Shown in pieces: positions 47,511 to 56,108 of a stretch of DNA of 57,321 bases. Source of the DNA: Lachnospiraceae bacterium. GTDB taxonomy: Bacteria; Bacillota; Clostridia; Lachnospirales; Lachnospiraceae. A program made the position numbers and the translations under genes. The notes under the pieces are model-generated. The model ran no database searches and was not told the origin of the DNA. It saw only the letters and a program-made list of their open reading frames with translations. Location: contig JAILPE010000059.1 in NCBI GenBank assembly GCA_024699645.1, positions 1 through 57,321 of the forward strand, given 5' to 3'. The number at the start of each line of letters is the position of its first letter. The first letter of the stretch is position 1.

Positions 47511-47876
47511 ATGGGAGAGATTCGACTGCATGAAGGCGAACTCAATGTTATGGAATTGTTGTGGTCAAACAAGATGCTGGCTGCAAAAGATATTGCCAAG
47601 ATAATAAAAGAATATATCGGTTGGGAAAAGAATACCACATATACAGTGATCAAACGTCTTATTGATAAGGGAGCGATCGAGAGGCAAGATCCCGGGTTCT
47701 TTTGCAAAGCACTTATAACAAAGGCACAAGTTAGGCAAACAGAGAGTTCATCATTATTGGAAAAATTATTTGACGGTTCGTTTATCGGTTTTGTTTCCGA
47801 GTATTTAAAAAACAACCGGGTTAAAGCTTCCGAATTATTGGAGCTTGAAAAGATTATAAGTGAATATAAGCCTTGA
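47511..47876 (+). CDS. BlaI/MecI/CopY-family transcriptional repressor
   Basis: LHEGELNVMELLWSNKMLAAKDIAKII...GWEKNTTYTVIKRLIDKGAIERQ; start at 47511 after GGAGGGG. Confidence 0.92.
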   Translation: MGEIRLHEGELNVMELLWSNKMLAAKDIAKIIKEYIGWEKNTTYTVIKRLIDKGAIERQDPGFFCKALITKAQVRQTESSSLLEKLFDGSFIGFVSEYLKNNRVKASELLELEKIISEYKP

Positions 47877-47914
47877 TGTAATTTTTTGGAGAGGGTTTTG
47901 TTTTATGACGCAGG

Positions 47915-47944
47915 AAGCACGGCAGATGGACCGTGCTTTTTGTG
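47915..47944 (+). terminator. Rho-independent terminator of the BlaI-like gene
   Basis: AAGCACGG-CAGATGGA-CCGTGCTTTTT. Confidence 0.8.
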
Positions 47945-48020
47945 TTATATATTTTTTCCGGCAAATAAATTTACAATATGTCAAGAACTCATAAAAGCCT
48001 TATAAATCAGCATTTAAGGC

Positions 48021-48049
48021 TTGACAAACGGGAGAGTTTGATATACAAT
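48021..48049 (+). promoter_or_regulatory. Putative sigma-A promoter of the recombinase gene
   Basis: TTGACA-N17-TACAAT. Confidence 0.75.
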
Positions 48050-48103
48050 TATTCTATAAATCCAGGTTTAACGAAACTTTAGTGCTGCTTTTAAGGAGGC
48101 CCT

Positions 48104-49168
48104 ATGGAAAATAATAAGTCTTATCACGAGCAAAAAGAAATCGATTATACTAAAGCACTACGTGAATATCTTGCTGAGCTTCCCGGTTTTGTTACAACTT
48201 ATATGCGTGGAATGAAACAACGTATGCAATCACGTTCACGTCTTGCATATGCTGTAGATCTTAAAGTATTTTTTACCTGGCTTCATGATTCAAATCCGTT
48301 ATTTAAAAACAAGGAAATTCGCGATATATCATTAAACGATCTGGAAAGCATTGAGCCTTTCGATATTGAGGAATATCTTGATTATCTCAGATTATATACC
48401 GACGAAACCGGCCGTGAAATTACTAATTCCGAAACGGCCCTCAAACGTAAAATGTCGGCTCTCAGAAGCTTATACGGATATCTCTTTAAAAACAATATGA
48501 TCAATGGCAACCCTGTAGTTAAAGTTGATATGCCAAAGCTTCACAAGAAAGCCATTGTCAGGCTCGACGGCGACGAAGTATCCGATATGCTCGATCTTAT
48601 AGAATCCGGTAATTACAACTGTTCGGATCATATGCTTAAATATCGTGAAAAATTAAAAAACAGAGATTTAGCGATCATTACATTTCTTCTTGGTACCGGA
48701 GTCCGTGTTACTGAATTTGTCGGTATTAATCTGAAGGATCTCGACATGAAAAACAACCGTGTAAAGATAACACGAAAAGGCGGTTATGAGGCGTATGTTT
48801 ATTTCGGTGAAGAAGTACGTTCTACTCTCTTGCCGTACCTTGACGAAAGAAACTCCGTCAGCGATGTTTGCGCCGGTCATGAAGATGCATTGTTCCTTTC
48901 AAATCAAAAGAAACGGCTTTGTGTTAAATCGGTTGAGAACCTTGTAAAAAAATATGCAGGACTTGTCACTTCAATGAAACATATAACGCCTCATAAGCTT
49001 CGTAGTACGTACGGAACGGCCCTTTATAAGGAAACCGGTGACATTTACCTGGTTGCCGATGTTCTCGGCCATAAAGACGTAAATACGACGCGCAAACACT
49101 ATGCCGAGCTTGAAGACGACAGACGTCGCAGTGCAAAGGACGCTGTTAAGCTCAGACGAAAAGAATAA
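48104..49168 (+). CDS. Xer-type tyrosine recombinase (XerS-like architecture)
   Basis: GTGVRVTE, TRKGGYEAYVYF, HKLRSTYGTALY, LGHKDVNTTRKHY catalytic motifs. Confidence 0.92.
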   Translation: MENNKSYHEQKEIDYTKALREYLAELPGFVTTYMRGMKQRMQSRSRLAYAVDLKVFFTWLHDSNPLFKNKEIRDISLNDLESIEPFDIEEYLDYLRLYTDETGREITNSETALKRKMSALRSLYGYLFKNNMINGNPVVKVDMPKLHKKAIVRLDGDEVSDMLDLIESGNYNCSDHMLKYREKLKNRDLAIITFLLGTGVRVTEFVGINLKDLDMKNNRVKITRKGGYEAYVYFGEEVRSTLLPYLDERNSVSDVCAGHEDALFLSNQKKRLCVKSVENLVKKYAGLVTSMKHITPHKLRSTYGTALYKETGDIYLVADVLGHKDVNTTRKHYAELEDDRRRSAKDAVKLRRKE

Positions 49169-49192
49169 AACACAATCAAACAAAAAGTAAAT

Positions 49193-50308
49193 TTATTTCA
49201 TGGACTCAGGCACTCCGAGTTTATTTGCCTTATCAGCGAGTATCTCGTTTATCTGAGCGGTAGTATAAGTCTCGATACCGGCATCTTTGAATCTCTTTCC
49301 GATCTCATTGTCATCGGTATAATCTGCATCGGAACTAACATAATTAAAATCATCATCAAACATAAAATAATGATAATAATGATTGCGAACACCGTTTTCA
49401 TCTTCAATAACATAATCATCAATGCCTGTATGTTCGCTGTCGAGTCCTTCTGTGGAAAAAGTTACGAAATCATCATCGGTTTTAAATGCATAAAAGTCAC
49501 CAAAAAGTGTTAAAGTCTCAGTAATACCGTAAAAATATTTATAATTTCCGTCGGCATCGATATATGCATAATCCGAAACATGTACATTAGCACCTGCGGA
49601 TCCACCGGTAAATATCTCGCCGTTATCTCCTATCGAAACGCCGCACCTGGACCATCCGTCCTGAGTATAGATTATTTGAAGCTCTCCGTTTATTTCCTTT
49701 ACGATCATATGTAATGAATACTCGGTAGCAAATAATGCTTCGACCAAAAGCTCTTTAACACCGTCAGAACCGCAATCGATCAATTTGTACGATTCTTCAC
49801 CGTCCTGTTTATATTCCATAAATTCGTCAAAACTCTTAAGTGCTTCTGAAATTTCATCCCAGGAATATGACTTACCGATCTCAAGGGCAACTTTCGTATC
49901 AAGGAACGATGTCTTGTCTCCAAGACCCATATATTTAGCTTTTCCGGTTCCGTCAATAAACTCCTGATACAAGTCCTTATGAGCTGCCTCATTTGTATTA
50001 TCTGAAGCGCTTGTATCTGTGTTAACGCTTATATTATCCGAAGTATCTGTGTTAATTTTTGTATCGTCCGAAGCATCTGAATTACTTGTATCTGTGTTTG
50101 TTTTTGTATCGTCCGAAGCATCCGAATTACTTGCTTCTTTTGTACTGTTCGTAGTATTCTTATCTGTTTTGTCCTGATCGTTTGATTCCTGTTCCGATTT
50201 TTTATTGACCGTTGATGTGTCTTCTGAACCGTCTTTCTTATCTGAGCTGCAACCAACGATCGAAAAGATCATTACAAAACACAATAAAACACATACTATT
50301 TTTTTCAT
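49193..50308 (-). CDS. Secreted lipoprotein of unknown function with Ser/Thr/Asp-rich repeat linker
   Basis: Lipobox SIVGCSS; NSDASDDTK(T/I)NTDTS repeats; C-terminal globular domain not recognised. Confidence 0.8.
   Translation of the reverse strand: MKKIVCVLLCFVMIFSIVGCSSDKKDGSEDTSTVNKKSEQESNDQDKTDKNTTNSTKEASNSDASDDTKTNTDTSNSDASDDTKINTDTSDNISVNTDTSASDNTNEAAHKDLYQEFIDGTGKAKYMGLGDKTSFLDTKVALEIGKSYSWDEISEALKSFDEFMEYKQDGEESYKLIDCGSDGVKELLVEALFATEYSLHMIVKEINGELQIIYTQDGWSRCGVSIGDNGEIFTGGSAGANVHVSDYAYIDADGNYKYFYGITETLTLFGDFYAFKTDDDFVTFSTEGLDSEHTGIDDYVIEDENGVRNHYYHYFMFDDDFNYVSSDADYTDDNEIGKRFKDAGIETYTTAQINEILADKANKLGVPESMK
50013..50132 (-). repeat. 45-bp tandem repeats in the lipoprotein linker
   Basis: Near-identical 45-bp units at 50043-50087 and 50088-50132, plus a degenerate 30-bp unit at 50013-50042. 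Confidence 0.85.
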
Positions 50309-50333
50309 CTTACAAAAACCTCCGTCAGTAAGG

Positions 50334-50352
50334 GATCATAATGATTATGATC
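50334..50352. promoter_or_regulatory. Perfect 9-1-9 palindrome, Fur-family-box-like
   Basis: GATCATAAT-G-ATTATGATC; contains TCATAAT-N-ATTATGA (7-1-7). Confidence 0.5.
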
Positions 50353-50368
50353 AGAATTGTATATCCTC

Positions 50369-51838
50369 TTACTTTTCATAAAATTTTAAAATACTGTTTG
50401 CCAGTGTCCGTGAAGCAGTGATCCTGAAATCATCCGTTATTGAAAGCGCACATTCATCAGGATTGCTCAGGAAAGAAAGCTCAACCAAAACAGCCGGCAC
50501 GGTATTATATTTCGTCACAGTAAAGTCAGTAGTTAACACTTCCATATCATTTGTTTTCAAATTATTAATAAGATCGGCTTGCATTGTTTCGGCCATGATC
50601 CTGCTTGTAACCGTATTATCAAGGGATGAACAGTAATTAAAGAGGCTGTAATAAACGCTTGTGCCGTTCGTTTCTCTGCTGTTGTTTGCATTATGATGTA
50701 CAGACACAAACATATCCGCATCAAGACGTTCTCCAAGGTAAGCTCTGTCACGGAGCGAGATCAAAGTATCATCCGTTCTTGTATAAAACACTTTAATTCC
50801 GGCATCCTCAAGGATCTTACCAACCATCTTAATGATTATCAGGTTACAGTCTTTTTCATTGATCCCGAAATTTTGAGTACCGGGATCGTTCGCACCGTGT
50901 CCCGCATCAAGGATCACGATCTTATCATAAATATCTCCGGCTCTTTCAAATGTTATAAATACTTTTTTGTCCGATATCTCATCCGTATGTAATAAACAGA
51001 TACCTTTTTTGTCAGTTTGAGTAAGGATCGTAAGTACCGTTATATCATCTTCCAAACGATATTCAGAACGTATCTGAACAATACAGTTTTTGCATTCATC
51101 ATCGAATGTAATGTTTTTAAAATATTTCCTATGATCTCCCTTGACCGTAATGTATATCTCATTTTTATATATATCGTCTGAGATCGAAACGTCTTCTTTT
51201 GTTACTCCTTTAGGGAGGTCTAAAGAAAATACTTCGTAAATGTCTTCTAACCGATCATTTATATCATTTTCAAGGACAATCTCCGATCGGTAGAGCTCAT
51301 AAATCTTTCCTGTAGCATTTGTTTCTGTAACAACCGAAACATTTTTTTCACTGTCCCAAACATATGAATATCCGAGTGTTTCAAACACAAGACGTCCCGG
51401 AAGATAGAAATTACCGGAATCTCCGTTTTGCTCTATGAACTTGGGCATAAGACGAGAATATGTTGCTTTACCGTTCAAATAAACCACCATTGTGTCTGTA
51501 TAAAACACGATCGAACAATCTCCGCGAGAGATCTTAATACGTCCTGTATTTTTATTGTAAGAGTATTTTGCGTCAGGGATCGCTTTTTTTATAATCTTTT
51601 TAACATTTATAAAAGCAGTATCGTTAAAAAGATACGTGGGAGTCTTTTTTATATTGATTTTTTCGCCGTTAAACGAGAATTCTCCAACGATTCCTTCGTA
51701 TGCAGTTTCCACTCCGTCAATAATAAGCGTTATAGGCTTCAAAGAGTCCGTTGTGGCAGCTTTTGCCATAGATACGGGTAAAAATATCACAACAAAACAA
51801 AGAGCCGATATAATCGCCCTGAATAGTTTATTCTTCAT
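50369..51838 (-). CDS. N-acetylmuramoyl-L-alanine amidase (amidase_3) with N-terminal copper-amine-oxidase-like domain
   Basis: Signal peptide; IVILDAGHGANDPGT, SLRDRAYLGERLDADMFVSVHHNANNS, VLVELSFLSNPDE. Confidence 0.92.
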   Translation of the reverse strand: MKNKLFRAIISALCFVVIFLPVSMAKAATTDSLKPITLIIDGVETAYEGIVGEFSFNGEKINIKKTPTYLFNDTAFINVKKIIKKAIPDAKYSYNKNTGRIKISRGDCSIVFYTDTMVVYLNGKATYSRLMPKFIEQNGDSGNFYLPGRLVFETLGYSYVWDSEKNVSVVTETNATGKIYELYRSEIVLENDINDRLEDIYEVFSLDLPKGVTKEDVSISDDIYKNEIYITVKGDHRKYFKNITFDDECKNCIVQIRSEYRLEDDITVLTILTQTDKKGICLLHTDEISDKKVFITFERAGDIYDKIVILDAGHGANDPGTQNFGINEKDCNLIIIKMVGKILEDAGIKVFYTRTDDTLISLRDRAYLGERLDADMFVSVHHNANNSRETNGTSVYYSLFNYCSSLDNTVTSRIMAETMQADLINNLKTNDMEVLTTDFTVTKYNTVPAVLVELSFLSNPDECALSITDDFRITASRTLANSILKFYEK

Positions 51839-51886
51839 AATGATTCTCCATTTCATTTGTTTGATCGTTTATGAGCTCAGATGGGT

Positions 51887-52993
51887 TCAAATAATCTGTT
51901 CGGTTTCTTCCACCGGAATAGATATGATCCTGTTCTTACCGTTGTGTTTTGCAAAATACAACCTTGAATCAGCTTTTTTGATCCATTCGTCCTTAGTATA
52001 ATGAGAATCGTATTGAACGAAACCACCGCTGAAAGCTATACTGTGATCTCCCGAGAAATCGTATCGTACATTTCTGAAATCAGACAATATCTTATTGGAT
52101 TTTTTAATGGCATCATCAATATCCATATTTTTAAACATAACGCACACTTCTTCTCCGCCGTATCTGCAGGGAATTATATCTTTTCTTCCCATATCAAGGA
52201 TCACCTGTGCAAGTGTTCGCAGAACTTTGTCACCGTTCTGATGACCGTAAGTATCGTTCACACTTTTAAAATTGTCGATATCGATCATAAGAAGGTAAAG
52301 CGGATGCTCGGGATCATAATTATTGATAAGCTCATCCATGATCGAATCCATACCGCCTCTGTTATAAAGACCGGTCAACGGATCGAGACGCATTTTATTG
52401 ATCAGACGCTCTTCATTGGTATGTCCTTTTTTAACGGTATGAAGCTGTGAATAAATAAACCTGAGCAAAAGATTTGAACAGAAATACGCTACAATGACTA
52501 TGGCACTGGCTATTATGTAATTTGCTATATAAATATCGTTTTCGTCAAAAAGATGATGGCCTACAAAGTATGATATAAGCGTTGAAACAAGTGAAATTAC
52601 CGTGATGGTATAAGTCAGTCTGTTTTCGGCAAAAACAGCGGAAATAAAGATCGCAAGACTCGGAAGGCTGAGAACCGAGGCATAGATTCCGTGAAGGTTC
52701 TGAATAACTACACATATGAATAACAACATGAAGCATATGGTATAGTTCTTCATTCTTTGCGACACTTTTTTTGAACTGAGAAGAAAATACGAAATAACTA
52801 TCGAACTGATATTAAGGATTGTAGGAAGATAAATATATCTTAATCTGTACTGCTCATCCGTACACTTAACTTGCATCCTGAATTGCGGAACGACAAATAT
52901 AAGAATCTCCATGAACAAACAGCTCAGGCAGAAAAAAACTCCGATCAAAAAAAGGGGTTTTCTCCATTTCTTTTGAAAGTCATAAATGTTCAT
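51887..52993 (-). CDS. Membrane GGDEF-domain diguanylate cyclase
   Basis: Multiple TM helices; RLDPLTGLYNRGGMD, LMIDIDNFKSVNDTYGHQNGD, CRYGGEEVCVMF. Confidence 0.92.
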   Translation of the reverse strand: MNIYDFQKKWRKPLFLIGVFFCLSCLFMEILIFVVPQFRMQVKCTDEQYRLRYIYLPTILNISSIVISYFLLSSKKVSQRMKNYTICFMLLFICVVIQNLHGIYASVLSLPSLAIFISAVFAENRLTYTITVISLVSTLISYFVGHHLFDENDIYIANYIIASAIVIVAYFCSNLLLRFIYSQLHTVKKGHTNEERLINKMRLDPLTGLYNRGGMDSIMDELINNYDPEHPLYLLMIDIDNFKSVNDTYGHQNGDKVLRTLAQVILDMGRKDIIPCRYGGEEVCVMFKNMDIDDAIKKSNKILSDFRNVRYDFSGDHSIAFSGGFVQYDSHYTKDEWIKKADSRLYFAKHNGKNRIISIPVEETEQII

Positions 52994-52995
52994 AA

Positions 52996-53130
52996 AACAA
53001 TCCTTTCGGTAAAATTCCTGACGGCAAAAATAATTTTATATACAATCAATTTCGTTTTAAAACCAATAAATATAACAATTTATGTATACAACCAATTTCG
53101 CTTTAAAACCTATAGGCAAAACAATTAATG
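52996..53130. repeat. Tandem ~46-bp intergenic repeats (two clear copies and one degenerate)
   Basis: Copies beginning TATACAA(T/C)CAATTTCG(T/C)TTTAAAACC at 53039 and 53085; degenerate copy ACAATCCTTTCGGTAAAATTCCT...GGCAAAAATAATTTTA at 52997-53038. Confidence 0.75.
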
Positions 53131-53137
53131 TAAATAA

Positions 53138-54121
53138 TCACTTATTGGTTGTAACAGTTGCGTTAACTGAATCGATCACGGTGTCATAAGAAGCATCTAT
53201 TGACTTGTCTCCGCTCGTAATGTCAACTTTTCCGCCTGAAATTGTTATATATCCTTTTTGATTTCCTTTATCACTGATATGGTTATTCTCCGTTTTGATA
53301 CCGTTACCGTCAGTAGCGTTAATGGTTATATTCCCCGATTCAACAGTAACAGAATCATTACCCTTAATACCGTTATTTCTTGCGGAAACTATCAATGTAA
53401 GGTTCTTGATCTTAATATCATTCTTGCAGCCTATACCGTTATTGTACGAACCGTTCACTGTAAGTCTGCCGCGTCCTTTAAACTTAAGATCATCTTTGGA
53501 ATATATTGCAGCATTACCATACTCAGGTTCCTCATTCTTATTCTTTCTGGCTGCCCTGTTATCACTCAAAACATTGTTGGTACCGTCAGTTGCTGAAACA
53601 GTAACCTCTTCAGCATTTTCCACATATATTAAAGCACCGATTTCCGATGTCATATTAACACCTTCAAGGTGGATATCAAGATCCTGGTCGGGTGCATCAA
53701 CATAGATCACACGGTTCTCACATGTGCCACGTACATGATACTCTCCGCCTTTTGAAAGGATATATTTATTACCGTCTTCTTTAACTGCATCCTTTTCTTC
53801 GGATTCGATCAATAATTCACCCGAGATCCGTGCTGTATCGGAAGAGGATGTATCGGTTGCATTATCTGAATTCACATCAACTGCATTGTTATCAAAACTT
53901 GATGAAGCAACATTCTCATCATCATTTCCCTCCGATGAGATCGATGTATCACCGGTAGATCCTGTATCTTTATCAACTGAAGATATTGAATTCCGGTCCT
54001 CTGCCTGTATATCGGTATCAGTACCTTTAGTCTGCTCTTTTTCAGAAGATGAACATCCGAAAGATAAAACAGAAACAATCAAAAGCATACATATAACATA
54101 AAGAAAATTCTTTGTTCTCAT
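53138..54121 (-). CDS. Lipoprotein with Cthe_2159/DUF4353-like parallel beta-helix carbohydrate-binding domain
   Basis: Lipobox SFGCSS; GNKYILSKGGEYHVRGTCENRVIYVDAPDQDLDIHLEGVNMTSEIGALIYVENAEEVTVSATDGTNNVLSD; start at 54121 after GGAG. Confidence 0.82.
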   Translation of the reverse strand: MRTKNFLYVICMLLIVSVLSFGCSSSEKEQTKGTDTDIQAEDRNSISSVDKDTGSTGDTSISSEGNDDENVASSSFDNNAVDVNSDNATDTSSSDTARISGELLIESEEKDAVKEDGNKYILSKGGEYHVRGTCENRVIYVDAPDQDLDIHLEGVNMTSEIGALIYVENAEEVTVSATDGTNNVLSDNRAARKNKNEEPEYGNAAIYSKDDLKFKGRGRLTVNGSYNNGIGCKNDIKIKNLTLIVSARNNGIKGNDSVTVESGNITINATDGNGIKTENNHISDKGNQKGYITISGGKVDITSGDKSIDASYDTVIDSVNATVTTNK

Positions 54122-54197
54122 ATTCTTCTCCAAATAAAATTTAGTATTTCACATCATTTGATTTTATCATATTTTATATCAAAATCAAAGAATACAA

Positions 54198-54232
54198 TAA
54201 AAAAACAGAGGAACTGTTTAAAGTTCCTCTGT
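54198..54232 (-). terminator. Rho-independent terminator of the 54257-55087 gene
   Basis: ACAGAGGAACT-...-AGTTCCTCTGT, T-run on the minus strand. Confidence 0.85.
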
Positions 54233-54256
54233 TATGATTCTGATCATATTTCCTGT

Positions 54257-55087
54257 TTAATTATTAGCTATGATATATTCAACATTTTCATCAAAAACAT
54301 CTTTGTTTAAAGATACGACTGAAAACAATTTCATATAATCTCCGTCAAGAATATATACTATAGCACAATAATAAGTTCCGATATTGTTGATCTTAAATGC
54401 TTGTTTTCCCACATAAAATCCATGATCCTTAATTTCAAATTCCATAGCATCTTCAACAGAAGTATCATATTGAATAAGTGATGAAAGATCCATATTCTTA
54501 ATTTGTTCACCCATAGATACATCTATAGCATCCCATTGTTCATCGGATAAACTATCAAAATTAACAGGTGCATTAAGAACATTAATGATTACTGCAAGTT
54601 CATTTTTTGTTGAATTATAAACTACCGCTCCATTTTGTTCGCCAAGTAATACAAGATTTTTGGGAATATTTAATGACTGACCTAAAGCTTCAATTGTTTG
54701 CGCTTTAACAGTAGTTTTAGGTAAAACTTCTACCTGATAATCAAATGTTCTGTTATTGTATTTTGCACGAATAATAGCTTTTCCTGGTTTAATTCCTTTA
54801 TAATACTTGCCTTTATTTAAAAGCTTTACATAATCCTTACCTTCCGGAATTGACCACTTAATTTTGGAATATTTAATGATTTTACCGTCATATGTGAAAA
54901 CAAGGCGTAATTTTTGACCTACATAAATAGACTGAAGTTGACTCGCAGAACTAAACAGATCTTCACTGACAGCGGTATCTGTCTTTTTTTCTTTTGCTTG
55001 AACAGGTACTGAGACAAATATACCGGAAATTAATACAAAAACAAGACCGAAAGAAATGAGTTTCTTTAACAAATTTTTCATAAACAT
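54257..55087 (-). CDS. Secreted protein with Ig-like (Big-type) N-terminal domain, function unknown
   Basis: Signal peptide (FGLVFVLISGIFVSVPVQA); LYVGQKLRL...KPGKAIIRAKYNNRTFDYQVEV pattern. Confidence 0.75.
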   Translation of the reverse strand: MFMKNLLKKLISFGLVFVLISGIFVSVPVQAKEKKTDTAVSEDLFSSASQLQSIYVGQKLRLVFTYDGKIIKYSKIKWSIPEGKDYVKLLNKGKYYKGIKPGKAIIRAKYNNRTFDYQVEVLPKTTVKAQTIEALGQSLNIPKNLVLLGEQNGAVVYNSTKNELAVIINVLNAPVNFDSLSDEQWDAIDVSMGEQIKNMDLSSLIQYDTSVEDAMEFEIKDHGFYVGKQAFKINNIGTYYCAIVYILDGDYMKLFSVVSLNKDVFDENVEYIIANN

Positions 55088-55290
55088 GCTCCCTTATTAT
55101 ATAATTATTTTATGATCCGTACTATTTTATATGAGCTTTTATCATCCGAAAACAATTAAGCTGTTACTCATATACTATAATACCTTTTATCATTAAGATT
55201 TATGCTACCATATTTTATTACGTTAAGCAATAAATATGTTGATACTTTAAAAAATTTTAATATTTTTAATATTTTTAATATCTTTAAATC

Positions 55291-55319
55291 TTGACTATGG
55301 CTTAGCTTTAAATTATAAA
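55291..55319 (+). promoter_or_regulatory. Putative sigma-A promoter of the TtcA-family gene, preceded by A/T tracts
   Basis: TTGACT-N17-TATAAA. Confidence 0.6.
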
Positions 55320-55355
55320 TATAAAAAATATATATACATAAAAAAGGGAATCATA

Positions 55356-56108
55356 ATGACACTCAGACGTTTGCTCAGTCTTACAAGGAAAGCCGTAGAC
55401 GAATATAACATGATCGAAGAGAATGATCGGATCGCGATAGGGATCTCAGGCGGTAAGGACTCTCTTACTCTTCTTTACGCACTTTCCGGATTAAGGCGTT
55501 TTTATCCCAAAAAATTCGATATTGAAGCTATAACGGTAGACCTTGGTTTTGAAGGCTTTAATGTTGATAATATTACAGAACTCTGTAAAGAACTGGATGT
55601 AAATTATACCGTAATCCATACACAAATAAAGGATGTTGTGTTTGACATAAGAAAAGAAACCAATCCTTGCTCTTTATGTGCAAAGATGAGAAAAGGTGCA
55701 TTAAATGATAAGATAAAAGAACTAAACTGCAATAAATCGGCTTTTGCACATCATCGTGATGATATAATCGAAACAGCATTGATGTCACTTATTTATGAAG
55801 GACATTTTTATTGTTTTGCCCCTGTAACTTACCTTGACAGAACGGAAATAACACTGATCCGTCCACTGCTATACGTAAAAGAAGCCGATATAAAAGGATT
55901 TTGTAACAAAATGGAACTTCCGATATTAAAGAACCCCTGTCCTGTCGACGGAAACACGAAAAGAGAATATGTAAAGCTGCTTGCAAACAAGCTGGAATCA
56001 GAAAACAACGGCTTTAAAGACAGGATGTTCCATGCAGTTAAAGCCGGTGTTGCAACATATCAAAATGTTCTCGATCATGAGCGAAATGCAGCTCATGATG
56101 AAGATTAA
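55356..56108 (+). CDS. TtcA/TilS-type PP-loop tRNA thiolation-family protein
   Basis: GISGGKDSLTLLYAL; CSLCAKMRKGAL; FAHHRDDIIETALM. Confidence 0.9.
   Translation: MTLRRLLSLTRKAVDEYNMIEENDRIAIGISGGKDSLTLLYALSGLRRFYPKKFDIEAITVDLGFEGFNVDNITELCKELDVNYTVIHTQIKDVVFDIRKETNPCSLCAKMRKGALNDKIKELNCNKSAFAHHRDDIIETALMSLIYEGHFYCFAPVTYLDRTEITLIRPLLYVKEADIKGFCNKMELPILKNPCPVDGNTKREYVKLLANKLESENNGFKDRMFHAVKAGVATYQNVLDHERNAAHDED

Noticed and set aside
46125-49168. Defence island or integrative element (AAA ATPase, repressor, tyrosine recombinase)
   Set aside because: The genes appear to be separate transcription units with terminators. No att-like direct repeats, transposase, phage genes, toxin or nuclease partner is visible, and the recombinase looks Xer-like.
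48104-49168. dif site next to the recombinase gene
   Set aside because: I looked in the flanks (48000-48103 and 49169-49192) for a dif-like palindrome with a 6-11 nt centre and found no convincing candidate.
52994-53137. c-di-GMP riboswitch upstream of the GGDEF gene
   Set aside because: The region is AT-rich tandem repeats and does not show the conserved GEMM riboswitch core.
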